37,884 nucleotides of DNA from Saprospiraceae bacterium (GCA_020629965.1 JAHDCG010000053.1:1-37884), one strand, 5' to 3'; counted from the first letter of the stretch, positions 1 to 8,131 are shown. Notes: generated from the sequence alone by a model not told the origin. Made by a program: numbers and translations.

Positions 1-98
1 TGCCGTTTTGACTTGCTTTCGGGTTAAATAATCGGTATCTTTTCTGCGTTTAATTGAAAACAAAAAAGTATACGGTAACTTAGGGGCGATTGCGCTCC

Positions 99-174
99 TC
101 GTAGCGTCGATTTTAATCGACCTGCTATTTTTTTGAATGTCAAAATAGCTCATCGACTAAAGTCGATGCTACGA
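99..174. repeat. REP-like inverted hairpin pair
   Basis: Two 22-nt arms (99-120 and 153-174) are inverted copies of each other with three mismatches. Each arm also contains its own mini-palindrome of the form TCGANT-NN-ANTCGA (107-120 and 153-166). This nested architecture, two small hairpins facing each other, is that of REP/BIME elements moved by TnpA-REP (RAYT) transposases. No such transposase gene is in the window. A second element of the same design lies at 20681-20750. Confidence 0.7.
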
Positions 175-225
175 ACAGGTAAAGCACCTTTCTCTCTGTT
201 TGCTACACAATCAAAATATAAAGCG

Positions 226-456
226 ATGAAAGAAGAATTTAATGACAGTAAAAAACAAATCAGAAAAGCTATAAAAGACTCTGCGGAAATTGCAATCGCG
301 GAGTCGAAGGCTTTGGGCTTGCCGATTACTTATCAACGCGGGACGGAGATAATCAGAGAACATGCGGACGGAACTATCGAAATTTTAGGTAAGGTTGAGG
401 CAAATTCAAAAGGGTATAAAATCGGGCAAAAACTTTATGTCAAAGACGAAAATTAA
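226..456 (+). CDS. Small protein upstream of zeta-type toxin, probable antitoxin
   Basis: This is a 76-residue charged protein with no recognisable enzyme motif. Residues 1-30 look helical and Lys/Glu/Ala-rich. The C-terminal half has a short beta-rich pattern (GLPITYQRG ... DGTIEIL). I chose ATG 226 because a longer in-frame version starting at 133 would run through the REP-like repeat and give an implausible N-terminus. Its stop codon overlaps the next gene by 20 nt, so the two genes are translationally coupled. Small genes in this position and of this size commonly precede COG4185 zeta-like ATPases and are taken as their antitoxins. The antitoxin role is inferred from context only. Confidence 0.65.
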   Translation: MKEEFNDSKKQIRKAIKDSAEIAIAESKALGLPITYQRGTEIIREHADGTIEILGKVEANSKGYKIGQKLYVKDEN

Positions 457-1183
457 AAGATTACGGATGTTTGCCGGACCGAACGGGTCGGGAAAAAGTA
501 CCGTTTTTCATAACATTAATCGGCAGTTCAGCATCGGACACTACGTTAATGCCGACGACATAGAGGTACGTTTGAGAAGCACGGGCTTCGTTAATCTGCA
601 TGATTTCGGCGTTCTGATTTCTGATGAAGAGCTGCAAAATTTCGTGAGTAAATCGTCTTTGGTTGCAAAAACAAGAGAAAACGGACTCAATGTCTTTTTA
701 GAAGCGAAAAATAATATTGTTGTCACAAAAGCAGACAAAGTACACTCTTACGAGGCAGCTTTACTGACCGCATTTGTGCGTGCAAAACTGATTGAAAATA
801 AGCAGTCTTTTTCTTTTGAAACGGTTATGTCGCACCCTTCAAAGTGTGAGATTTTGGCGGACGCACAGAAGCAAGATTATCAAACTTACCTGTATTTTAT
901 CTGCACTAATTTTCCCGAAATAAATGTGGATAGAGTGAAAAACCGTGTAAGGAAAGGCGGTCATCCCGTTCCCGAAGATAAAATTGTCGGTCGTTATCAC
1001 AGGTCACTCGATTTATTACGTGAAGCGGTAAAAAGCACATATCGAACTTTCATTTTCGATAATTCAGCAGAAAAACATGAGTTCGTTTTGGAAATTTACA
1101 AAGGAGAAGAAGTCATTTTGGAGAATACGGAAATACCGCCGTGGGTAAAAACGCATTTGCTCGATAAGATGAATTTCAAGTAA
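437..1183 (+). CDS. Zeta-toxin-like P-loop ATPase/kinase (COG4185 type)
   Basis: This 248-residue P-loop protein has Walker A GPNGSGKS at residues 14-21, directly after the first beta strand. It continues with NADDIE and FSFETVMSH, which in zeta toxins and chloramphenicol phosphotransferase relatives contribute to substrate and acid-base residues, and a late NRVRKGGHPVPEDKI arginine-rich motif typical of COG4185. Zeta toxins phosphorylate UDP-N-acetyl sugars; whether this clade does so is not established here. The start at 437 puts the ATG inside the upstream small gene (20-nt overlap) and gives the canonical N-terminus. Together they form a likely type II toxin-antitoxin pair at the edge of the defence island. 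Confidence 0.85.
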   Translation: MSKTKIKRLRMFAGPNGSGKSTVFHNINRQFSIGHYVNADDIEVRLRSTGFVNLHDFGVLISDEELQNFVSKSSLVAKTRENGLNVFLEAKNNIVVTKADKVHSYEAALLTAFVRAKLIENKQSFSFETVMSHPSKCEILADAQKQDYQTYLYFICTNFPEINVDRVKNRVRKGGHPVPEDKIVGRYHRSLDLLREAVKSTYRTFIFDNSAEKHEFVLEIYKGEEVILENTEIPPWVKTHLLDKMNFK

Positions 1184-1218
1184 ATCCAAGCAAACCGTTG
1201 AGGCGGAAAAATCAGCGC

Positions 1219-1251
1219 AAATCATAAAAAATCATATAAATCAGCGTAAAA
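1219..1251 (+). repeat. 33-nt repeat, left copy, just upstream of jetC
   Basis: This AT-rich repeat begins AAATCATAAA and ends AATCAGCGTAAAA. The ATCA motif recurs at 1211, 1221, 1231 and 1240, close to one DNA turn. A copy in inverted orientation lies at 4621-4653, and 27 of 33 positions match without gaps. The left copy ends 11 nt before the jetC ATG. Confidence 0.75.
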
Positions 1252-1262
1252 GAAAAATCAAT

Positions 1263-4200
1263 ATGAGCAAAACGAAACACCAAAAAGGTTTTCGCCTTCA
1301 ATATATCGAAATATTTAACTGGGGTACTTTTGACGAAATGATATGGCGGCTCGACCCTAAAGGCGATAATTCTTTGCTCACGGGCGCGAACGGCTCGGGG
1401 AAAACGACCTTGGTGGATGCCGTAATTACGCTGTTGGTGCCGCCGACGAGTCGGCATTATAATCAATCGTCGGGCAGCGAGAGTCGGCGCGAGCGGGACG
1501 AAAAAACCTATACGCGCGGGGCTTATACGACGGTGCAAAGTGACAGCGGACTGTCGGCAAAAACGAAATATTTGCGGACGCGGGATGCTTTTTCGATTTT
1601 GTTGGGCACGTTTTACAATGCCGATATCAAGGAATACGTGACGCTGGCGCAGGTGCGCTGGTTTGCCAACAACGACCTGAAACGCAGCTATCTGATACTG
1701 CCCTCGGCGGTGACGATTTCCGAGCATTTTCAGCCGATGGACACGGGCGGAGTATGGAAAAAACGCTTGAAAAAGCAGCACGGCGCGGAGGAATTTTCGA
1801 GCTTTACGAAGTACAGTCAGCGGTTTGGAAAGTTATTTGGGCTAAAATCGGATAAGGCTTTGACGCTGTTTGCGCAAACGGTGGGCATTAAAGTTTTGGG
1901 GAATTTGAATGACTTTATCCGCCAAAATATGCTGGAAGAGTACGATGCGGAGTCGGAATTTCAGAAGCTGTACGAGCATTACGAAAGTCTGTTGAGTGCG
2001 CATAAGTCGATTGAAAAAGCGCGGGAACAGGCGCGGCTGCTCGAACCGATTGCCGAAGGCGGCGCACAATACACAACGCTGACCGACGAGGTGCGCGACT
2101 TGGAACGGGTAGAGGACGCGGTAACGCCGTATTTTGCGCAGGAAAAAATCGACCTGTACCAACGCAATATGCGGACGGCGGAAAGCGACGTGCAGAAAAA
2201 GAACAGCCGCATCGAGAGTATTAAAGCGGAACTGACGAGCCTCGATGCGCGGCGCAACGACCTGCAGGTGAGTATCAGCACGGACAAGGCTTACGAGCAA
2301 ATTCAAAATCTGGAAAAGGAAATACTGCAAGCCGAACAGGACAAAACGCGCAAACAAAACCGCGCGAAACGCTACAACGAACTCGCCGATTTTTTGGAAT
2401 TGAACACCGACCCGAACGAAAAAACTTTTTACAAAAATCTGGCGGCGGGTCAGCGCGACATCGAAGATTTGCGCTCCGAAGGCGAGGCAATCGAGGAAAG
2501 TAACGTGCAGGCAAACATTCAACTGGACCGCGTGAAAACGGAGTCGGACGACCTGAAAGCGCAACTTTTGTCCTTGCAGCAGCGACGCAATCGCATTCCC
2601 GTCGCGCAAATCGACATTCGGGCGAAGCTGCTGGAGAAGTTGGAAATTTCGGAAAACGAATTGCCTTTTGCCGCCGAATTGATGAAAGTAAAAGAGGATG
2701 AGAAAGAATGGGAAGCGGTCGTCGAGCGGCTTCTGCGCCCGGCGGGCATGACGCTTTTGGTGAAAGAGAAATACTACGAAGCGGTGCTGACTTATGTGCA
2801 TTTGGGCAAGTTGGGCGGTAAGATTTCCTTTTTGAAAATTCCGGAATTGAACTTTAACGCCAAAGGAAAACAAGCGAACGAGAAGAGCATTCTGCAAAAA
2901 ATCGAATTTAAACCGAACAACGATTTTGTGCCTTTTTTGGAAAATTATCTGACGGAAGACTACGATTTAACGGTCGTGAAAGGCTATAAAACCATGAAAG
3001 ATACGCCGCAAGCCGTGAACGAACGCGGGCTGTGGCGCAGGGGCAATCGACACGAGCGCGACGACCGCAGCGAGGCGGGGCAGTCGCCGGATTATATCTT
3101 GGGTTGGGATAATCGGGAAACGGTCGTGCTGATGCAGCGGCAGTTGAAAGAGGCGGAAGAGCAGGCGGAAAAAATCCGGATGCAATTGAAAAGCAGTCGG
3201 ACGCGGCGGAATGCGCTGAATGAAAAACGTGATAAACTGTTGAGTCTGACGAGTTTTGAGCAGTTTGCGGAGATTGATTGGAAGGGCGCAATGAAGCAGA
3301 TGAAAGCATTTGAAAAGGAAAAAGATACGCTGTTGCAAAGCTCGAATCGCTTGCAGGATTTGGAGGCACAGTTGCAGCAGTTGAAGTCGGAAATTTCGGA
3401 CAAAGAGAAAGAAAAGGAGCGACTCATCGAGCAGCGCGGAAATTTGCAGAGTCGTTTGCAGGTTTTTACGGAGGGTTTACAGGATGCGGAAAAGACTTTC
3501 GCGCAGTTTAAAAGTCCGAAATTGAGAGGACTGAAAGATGTGATTTTGGCTTTGATACCCGAAAGCGACCGCAATTTTACGCCGAGTCGTATCGACACAA
3601 TCGAGCGACAAACGGCGAAAACGGCAAGTCAGCAAAAGGACAAAAAGGCGCGCGAGTTGGCGACGACGGAACGTAAATTGAGTCTGGCGATGCAAAAATT
3701 TATTTCGCCCGGTCAGGAAACGCTCAACGAATACCCGGACTGGACGGCGGAGACAATCGACTTTATCGCCGATGTCAATTACCTCGAACAGTACGCCGCC
3801 CTGCACCGAAAAATTACGCAGGAAGACTTGCCGAAATATCAAAAACGCTTCAAAGATTGGCTGAACGAACGCATGATTTTCGACATTGCTAACTTCAAAA
3901 CCGCCCTCGAAAATCAGGAGTCACAAATCAAAGACAGTATCGAAGAAATCAACTCTTCGCTGCTGGAAATCGACTTTAACGCCGAGCCGAAGACCTTCAT
4001 TCAACTCGACATCAACAAAACGCGCGACATTGCCGTGCGCGATTTTAAGCAGATGATAAAGGACGCGATGCCCGACCCCGCGAAGCTCATCAAGGGCGAT
4101 GAGAAAGAGCTGGAAGCGAGCTTTAAAAAGATAAAACAAATCATCGAAGAGCTGGCAAGCAACGAAAATTGGCGCAAAAAGGTAACGGACGTGCGCAACT

Positions 4201-4619
4201 GGCTCGAATTTGCCGCCGACGAACGCTACCGCGACGACAAGACGCAGCGGCAGTATTACGTGGACTCACAGTCGCTGTCGGGCGGGGAAAAGGCGAAGTT
4301 GGCGTACACGATTTTGGCGTCTGCGATTGCGTATCAGTTCGGCATTCGGAACGAAGGGCGGCGGGCAAAATCTTTCCGTTTTGCGGTGGTCGATGAGGCG
4401 TTTAGTAAAGTGGACCCCGAAAATTCTATTTACGCGATGGAGTTATTTAAGCAACTGGATTTGCAACTGATGGTCGTCACACCGTTGGATAAAATCAACT
4501 TGGCGGAGCCGTACATTCGTTCGGTGCATTTTGTGCAAAATCGGGCAAAGCGCAACTCGGAGGTGTATGATTTGCCGATGGAGGTGTATTTGGAGCGGAA
4601 GGAGAGTTTTGGGGAATAA
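1263..4619 (+). CDS. jetC: JetC-like SMC ATPase of a Wadjet-type system
   Basis: This 1118-residue SMC-like ATPase matches JetC/MksB (COG4913) in length and motifs. The N-terminal head has FNWGTFD and Walker A GANGSGKT (residues 41-48). Two long coiled-coil arms (about 240-450 and 625-760) flank a hinge region (about 460-620, with ELPFAAELM and EWEAVVERLLRP). The C-terminal head carries signature LSGGEK (about 1003), Walker B with D-loop (AVVDEAFSKVDPENS, about 1040) and TPLDKINLAEPYIRSVHFV, highly typical of JetC. In characterised Wadjet, JetABC extrudes DNA loops and JetD cuts small circular plasmids. Here jetD follows after 150 nt, but no kleisin (jetA) or KITE subunit (jetB) gene precedes it; the upstream neighbour is a zeta-type toxin. 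Both head motifs look intact. Confidence 0.93.
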   Translation: MSKTKHQKGFRLQYIEIFNWGTFDEMIWRLDPKGDNSLLTGANGSGKTTLVDAVITLLVPPTSRHYNQSSGSESRRERDEKTYTRGAYTTVQSDSGLSAKTKYLRTRDAFSILLGTFYNADIKEYVTLAQVRWFANNDLKRSYLILPSAVTISEHFQPMDTGGVWKKRLKKQHGAEEFSSFTKYSQRFGKLFGLKSDKALTLFAQTVGIKVLGNLNDFIRQNMLEEYDAESEFQKLYEHYESLLSAHKSIEKAREQARLLEPIAEGGAQYTTLTDEVRDLERVEDAVTPYFAQEKIDLYQRNMRTAESDVQKKNSRIESIKAELTSLDARRNDLQVSISTDKAYEQIQNLEKEILQAEQDKTRKQNRAKRYNELADFLELNTDPNEKTFYKNLAAGQRDIEDLRSEGEAIEESNVQANIQLDRVKTESDDLKAQLLSLQQRRNRIPVAQIDIRAKLLEKLEISENELPFAAELMKVKEDEKEWEAVVERLLRPAGMTLLVKEKYYEAVLTYVHLGKLGGKISFLKIPELNFNAKGKQANEKSILQKIEFKPNNDFVPFLENYLTEDYDLTVVKGYKTMKDTPQAVNERGLWRRGNRHERDDRSEAGQSPDYILGWDNRETVVLMQRQLKEAEEQAEKIRMQLKSSRTRRNALNEKRDKLLSLTSFEQFAEIDWKGAMKQMKAFEKEKDTLLQSSNRLQDLEAQLQQLKSEISDKEKEKERLIEQRGNLQSRLQVFTEGLQDAEKTFAQFKSPKLRGLKDVILALIPESDRNFTPSRIDTIERQTAKTASQQKDKKARELATTERKLSLAMQKFISPGQETLNEYPDWTAETIDFIADVNYLEQYAALHRKITQEDLPKYQKRFKDWLNERMIFDIANFKTALENQESQIKDSIEEINSSLLEIDFNAEPKTFIQLDINKTRDIAVRDFKQMIKDAMPDPAKLIKGDEKELEASFKKIKQIIEELASNENWRKKVTDVRNWLEFAADERYRDDKTQRQYYVDSQSLSGGEKAKLAYTILASAIAYQFGIRNEGRRAKSFRFAVVDEAFSKVDPENSIYAMELFKQLDLQLMVVTPLDKINLAEPYIRSVHFVQNRAKRNSEVYDLPMEVYLERKESFGE

Positions 4620-4620
4620 T

Positions 4621-4653
4621 TTTTACGCTGATTTTTTAAGATTTTTATGATTT
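4621..4653 (-). repeat. 33-nt repeat, right copy, inverted, directly after jetC
   Basis: The reverse complement of this segment matches 1219-1251 at 27 of 33 positions, with identical outer blocks (AAATCATAAA and AATCAGCGTAAAA). It starts one base after the jetC stop codon, so the two copies bracket the gene as an inverted pair. Confidence 0.75.
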
Positions 4654-4678
4654 TTGCTGATTCTTTTTTTCGCTTGCG

Positions 4679-4724
4679 GGCATTTGTAATGCCTCGCGTT
4701 TTCCTCGGCAAATTTGTAATTTGC
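4679..4724. repeat. Two consecutive TGT-loop hairpins in the jetC-jetD gap
   Basis: Two small perfect hairpins share a TGT loop. The first has stem GGCATT/AATGCC (4679-4693); the second has stem GCAAATT/AATTTGC (4708-4724). They are separated by a CTCG-rich stretch. They resemble a short interspersed palindromic element and could also act as a weak terminator or mRNA-stability element between jetC and jetD. Confidence 0.55.
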
Positions 4725-4736
4725 GTAGGTATCCGA

Positions 4737-4769
4737 AAGTCCTTAAAATCCTGTTAATCCTGTCTAAAA
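4737..4769 (+). repeat. Short-period AATCCTG-type repeat before jetD
   Basis: The unit AATCCTG/AAATCCT recurs at about 9-10 nt spacing immediately before the jetD start. It belongs to the same style of low-complexity intergenic filler seen at 32604 and 37757. No clear -7 box is visible here. Confidence 0.4.
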
Positions 4770-5906
4770 ATGATAACACCCGCCCAAATAAAGAAAAAAG
4801 CCCTCCGCAAATACGGCGATTTCCTCAAAGCCGCACTGAGCCGCCAAGCCTTTTTCCCCCTGTCGATACCCGGCAAAAAAGGCAATGCGAACCAACCTTT
4901 GGAAGTCCTTTTCCCCGCGCTCAAACTGTTGCTCGAAGGCAGCAAAGACAAACTCGGTTACGGCTACGAAGTGCGTCTGAAAACCGTCAACACCCGTCAC
5001 GCCGGTGCGATTTCCGTGCCCGAGGATATTTACTTTGACAATCCGCTCGACTATCTCAAATACATTGAAAAAGAAGCGGAATTTGTCCGTTTTCAAAAGA
5101 CCGTACTGCCTTCGGTGAAGGCACTGCCTGTGTTGCTGCCGTGGCTGCAAAGTCAACCGCTGCAAGCCCTGAAGCATTTGGATGAGTGGGGAAATTTGGT
5201 GAAAGTTTGCCGTTATTTTGCTGAAAACCCGCAACCGAATTACTACGTGCGTGAACTGCCGATTGAAGTGCCGCCGACCTTCATCGACCGACACGAAAGC
5301 ATTTTGACGGAATTACTGACCGCCGTTTTGCCGCCTCAAGCATACAAAAAGAGCAAAGTTTTTGCGGAGCGTTTTGGTTTAAAATACGCTGTGCCGTTGC
5401 TGCGTTTGCGGGTATCGGGGGCGGGTGTCTTGCCCGATTTTCCGCCGGCGATTTCTGATTTCGCGCTGCCGCCTGCGCAGTTGAATGAACTAAATATTTT
5501 CGCCGAAACGATTTATTTGGTCGAAGACGAAGACTGCTTTTTGACCTTTCCGCTGACCGGTAAAAGTATGGTGCTGCACACTGCGCCGCATTCGGTAAGT
5601 ATGTTGAATAAACTAACTTTTTTGCGGACTAAATCGCTTGTGTTCTGGGGAGATATTTCGGTGGCGGCGTTTCAAAAATTAAGTAATTTACGCGGCGTGT
5701 TTCCGCAAATTCAGTCTTTGTTGATGGACGAGCAGACTTTAGAAAAATATGAGTCGCAGGTGGTGTCGAAAAAAGAAACGGCGGTGCATTTACCGAATTT
5801 GAGTGCGGAGGAGAGGGGGTGTTATTCGGCTTTGGGGGGTGAAAAAGTGTTGTTGCAGCGGGAGATTTGGCAGGGGGAGGTGGAAGGTGCGTTAGATTAT
5901 TCCTAA
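4770..5906 (+). CDS. jetD: JetD-like protein (DUF3322/DUF2220) with altered Toprim motif
   Basis: This 378-residue protein matches JetD/MksG. The N-terminal half corresponds to DUF3322, including YYVRELPIEVPPTFIDRHES (about 166-185) and LTELLTAVLP. The C-terminal half is the Toprim DUF2220 domain: LVEDEDCFLTFP with the presumed metal-binding Glu252, VFWGDIS with Asp295 at residues 291-297, then LRGVFP, SLLMDEQTL and a terminal LLQREIW. In the family the Toprim motif normally reads WGDIDTHGF. Here the second Asp is Ser297 and the His is Ala, and the glycine-rich segment before it is also lost. JetD is the plasmid-cleaving nuclease of Wadjet, so this copy may be catalytically weak or dead. It stands 150 nt behind jetC and converges on the RloB gene 19 nt away. 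Confidence 0.88.
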   Translation: MITPAQIKKKALRKYGDFLKAALSRQAFFPLSIPGKKGNANQPLEVLFPALKLLLEGSKDKLGYGYEVRLKTVNTRHAGAISVPEDIYFDNPLDYLKYIEKEAEFVRFQKTVLPSVKALPVLLPWLQSQPLQALKHLDEWGNLVKVCRYFAENPQPNYYVRELPIEVPPTFIDRHESILTELLTAVLPPQAYKKSKVFAERFGLKYAVPLLRLRVSGAGVLPDFPPAISDFALPPAQLNELNIFAETIYLVEDEDCFLTFPLTGKSMVLHTAPHSVSMLNKLTFLRTKSLVFWGDISVAAFQKLSNLRGVFPQIQSLLMDEQTLEKYESQVVSKKETAVHLPNLSAEERGCYSALGGEKVLLQREIWQGEVEGALDYS

Positions 5907-5925
5907 TGGCTTTTTGCTAAAAATA

Positions 5926-6606
5926 TTAAACGTATTTATTCAACTCTTCCACCAACTTAAAAATCGTCGTACAAGGATTTTGCTCCGAAAACTTCAGATT
6001 ACTCTGCTTGTCTAACAACATTCGTGCGTTCCTTATAGCCGTATTTTGGTCGGCGTTTTCGTCGTTAGCGAGCCGTTGGTAAATGCCTTTACAAAAAGCA
6101 AGGTTTTTACCCGATTTCTCATAATTCAAATCCCACAAATCGCTCAACTTTTGGTAATACTCGCGGCGCGTCCACCGATTTTCGAAGTACATATAGTGCA
6201 ATAAAAACCACAGTTCGAAGGCGTCGTTTGCGTAAGCGACTTTAATATTGTGTTGTCGAGCGAGGTCGATTGCCGCGTCAAAATCTGCTTTGAGTTGCGC
6301 GGCATTATCGCGTTGAATATCCATATCGAAGACTACCCATATTTCTTTCTCACCTTCTTCGGATTTTTTGATTTCTATGACTTGTTCAACCAATTTAAGA
6401 CGCGAACTGCCCGTGCCGTAAGACTCTACCGTAGCAGTAACTACCGGAAACGATTTGAAATATTCGGGTTCAGTATTTTGCCCTTCACAAATGATGAGAA
6501 AGACTTTATTGCGTTCGCTTTTTTCCGTGTCATACGGCTGCACTTTGACCCTTTGTCTATACCACGGTTTGCTTTTATCACTTTTCTTTATTGGTTTTTT
6601 AGACAT
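5926..6606 (-). CDS. rloB: RloB-like protein of an AbiL-type abortive infection pair
   Basis: This 226-residue protein has the RloB pattern: basic N-terminus, then KVFLIICEGQNTEPEYF (the CEGxxTEPxYF motif), an acidic strand end IWVVFDMD, and NDAFELWFLLHY, where Asn-Asp-Phe-Glu-x-Trp is characteristic. RloB is related to Toprim-like nucleases and is taken as the effector, with the ATPase as sensor or regulator. The ATG at 6606 was chosen over an in-frame one 14 codons upstream because it gives the usual start and overlaps the ATPase stop by 8 nt (ATGTCTAA), a coupling arrangement. In lactococcal AbiL the two genes are similarly paired. Confidence 0.88.
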   Translation of the reverse strand: MSKKPIKKSDKSKPWYRQRVKVQPYDTEKSERNKVFLIICEGQNTEPEYFKSFPVVTATVESYGTGSSRLKLVEQVIEIKKSEEGEKEIWVVFDMDIQRDNAAQLKADFDAAIDLARQHNIKVAYANDAFELWFLLHYMYFENRWTRREYYQKLSDLWDLNYEKSGKNLAFCKGIYQRLANDENADQNTAIRNARMLLDKQSNLKFSEQNPCTTIFKLVEELNKYV

Positions 6607-7909
6607 TTTCCGTTTTTTGCAAATTAAAGAAAAGATTATCCATTTCATTTAAGAACGGCACCGCATCGTATTTTCCATCAAGATAATCTTTCTCAAAAGA
6701 CGCATTGTTCCTGATACCTTTATACTCAATCAAGGTGTATAATTTAGAAGTTCCGTACTTATCCTTATTTACAAAGCTGATTTGGTCACGTCGCAGTAGC
6801 TTGGCGTTCATTAAATTAGTATCGTGAGAAATTGCGATTAATTGTGCGTTGTTTGGATTCGTAATCTTAGAGTTAAATAATTGTATTATTTTTTTTGTCA
6901 AACGCGGATGTAAACGGGCATCGAATTCATCAATTACCAAAACCTTCCCTTCTTCCAAAGCAGAAAAAACAAAAGGAGCCAATGAAAACAATTTTTTAGT
7001 TCCCGCAGATTCATCTGCTGCTAAATTAAACTTCGTGTTTTCAATGTGTTTTCCGTTTGTATCAAAAACCTTTTTGGATACTTCTACAAAGCCGAATTTT
7101 TTTCCCTCCGCCAATTTTTCAAGCTGCTTTTGTAGCTCTTCCGGAAAATCGCCCGGATTAACATCGACTTTCTCAACTCCCGTAATCCCTATATCCGCAG
7201 CCGACATCAACTCATTTAGTTTCTTTTTAAAACCAATATCTTCCAATTTTGTAAGAGCAAAATTCATCATTTCATTATCTTCCAAACCCGAAATGACATT
7301 TATTTTTTCTTCAAAATAACCGGTCAGTGCCTTTGACAACGGCTGCTGTGAAGCACTCGCGACGGTCAAAAACAAAGAAGTATCGCCGTAAATCGGCTGC
7401 TGACCTTTTGCTAAATTAACGAGTTGCTTTGCTTCGCTGAATTTATTTTCGTTGAATTTTACCTCATTTCCTTCTCGTGTAAAGTAGTAAACCTCGCGCG
7501 CTTCCGGCGTCCCGAACAGCCATTCTGATTTTACTTTACCGTGTAGTAATTCCATACCGTATCGAAACGGAATATTCTGGTGAATAAAACTGATTTGAAA
7601 AAAAACCGGAAGATCTTTATTTTCTCGATTAAGTAAAAACGGTTCGACGATATTTTCTATAATCGTATCGTCTTTAAACGATAATTGAATAATACGTAAC
7701 ATGGCTACAAATGCTTTCGTGATATTCGTTTTTCCGCTTGCGTTTGCACCGTAAATCACTTTGCTTTTGAGTAAATCATACTTCTCCGCACTAAAAACAT
7801 TTTGCTCATCGACAACCGGATATTTTGATTTTGTCTTGCTTGCCTGTAAGTAAAGGGTGTTCGTATCTCGAAAGGAACGAAAGTTTCCAAAGCTAAATTC
7901 TATTATCAT
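6599..7909 (-). CDS. rloA: AAA15-family ATPase of an AbiL/RloA-type defence pair
   Basis: This 436-residue ABC-type ATPase of the COG1106/AAA15 group begins FSFGNFRSFRD, has Walker A GANASGKT at residues 54-61, a signature-like ADESAGTKKLF, Walker B VLVIDEFDARLHP and an H-loop-like ISHDTNLM. Such ATPases pair with RloB (AbiL), DUF4435 (PARIS) or other Toprim-like effectors and are thought to sense phage and release the effector. Here it is first in a two-gene minus-strand operon. It is visibly more AT-rich than the flanking jetCD and helicase genes, which fits separate acquisition. Confidence 0.9.
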   Translation of the reverse strand: MIIEFSFGNFRSFRDTNTLYLQASKTKSKYPVVDEQNVFSAEKYDLLKSKVIYGANASGKTNITKAFVAMLRIIQLSFKDDTIIENIVEPFLLNRENKDLPVFFQISFIHQNIPFRYGMELLHGKVKSEWLFGTPEAREVYYFTREGNEVKFNENKFSEAKQLVNLAKGQQPIYGDTSLFLTVASASQQPLSKALTGYFEEKINVISGLEDNEMMNFALTKLEDIGFKKKLNELMSAADIGITGVEKVDVNPGDFPEELQKQLEKLAEGKKFGFVEVSKKVFDTNGKHIENTKFNLAADESAGTKKLFSLAPFVFSALEEGKVLVIDEFDARLHPRLTKKIIQLFNSKITNPNNAQLIAISHDTNLMNAKLLRRDQISFVNKDKYGTSKLYTLIEYKGIRNNASFEKDYLDGKYDAVPFLNEMDNLFFNLQKTENV

Positions 7910-7926
7910 AATTTTAATATTTGCAA

Positions 7927-7934
7927 CAAAATTA
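7927..7934 (-). promoter_or_regulatory. -7 box upstream of rloA
   Basis: On the minus strand the sequence reads TAATTTTG, a full match to the Bacteroidota -7 consensus TAnnTTTG, 18 nt before the rloA ATG. No TTG at the expected -33 distance was found. Confidence 0.45.
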
Positions 7935-8007
7935 CAAAAAAATCAATTAAAAATGATTTTTTATGAAAATAAATTTGAATTTACGTGCGCGATATTGTAT
8001 TATTACG

Positions 8008-8015
8008 TATCTTTG
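8008..8015 (+). promoter_or_regulatory. -7 box upstream of mazF/pemK-like gene
   Basis: TATCTTTG matches TAnnTTTG. It lies about 115-140 nt before the toxin start, with no good -33 TTG at the usual distance. It is divergent from the rloA promoter. Confidence 0.4.
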
Positions 8016-8131
8016 CAGTATTATTATAGAAAGGATTTTGCTGTTTTATTATGTAAGCAACAGTTCTTCAAAAGTTCTTTGACATATTGGGTATGGTTTG
8101 CGGGATGACGCAACAATTTAAAAACTATAAT

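Noticed and set aside
437-1183. Zeta-type gene considered as part of the Wadjet locus (substitute for jetA/jetB)
   Set aside because: Its P-loop kinase motifs and size match COG4185 toxins, not kleisin or KITE proteins, and a separate coupled small gene precedes it.
1842-2897. Long antisense open frame opposite jetC
   Set aside because: It is a shadow of the GC-biased coding frame; its translation is low in recognisable motifs and rich in Arg/Phe/Gln as expected from antisense of a coiled-coil gene.
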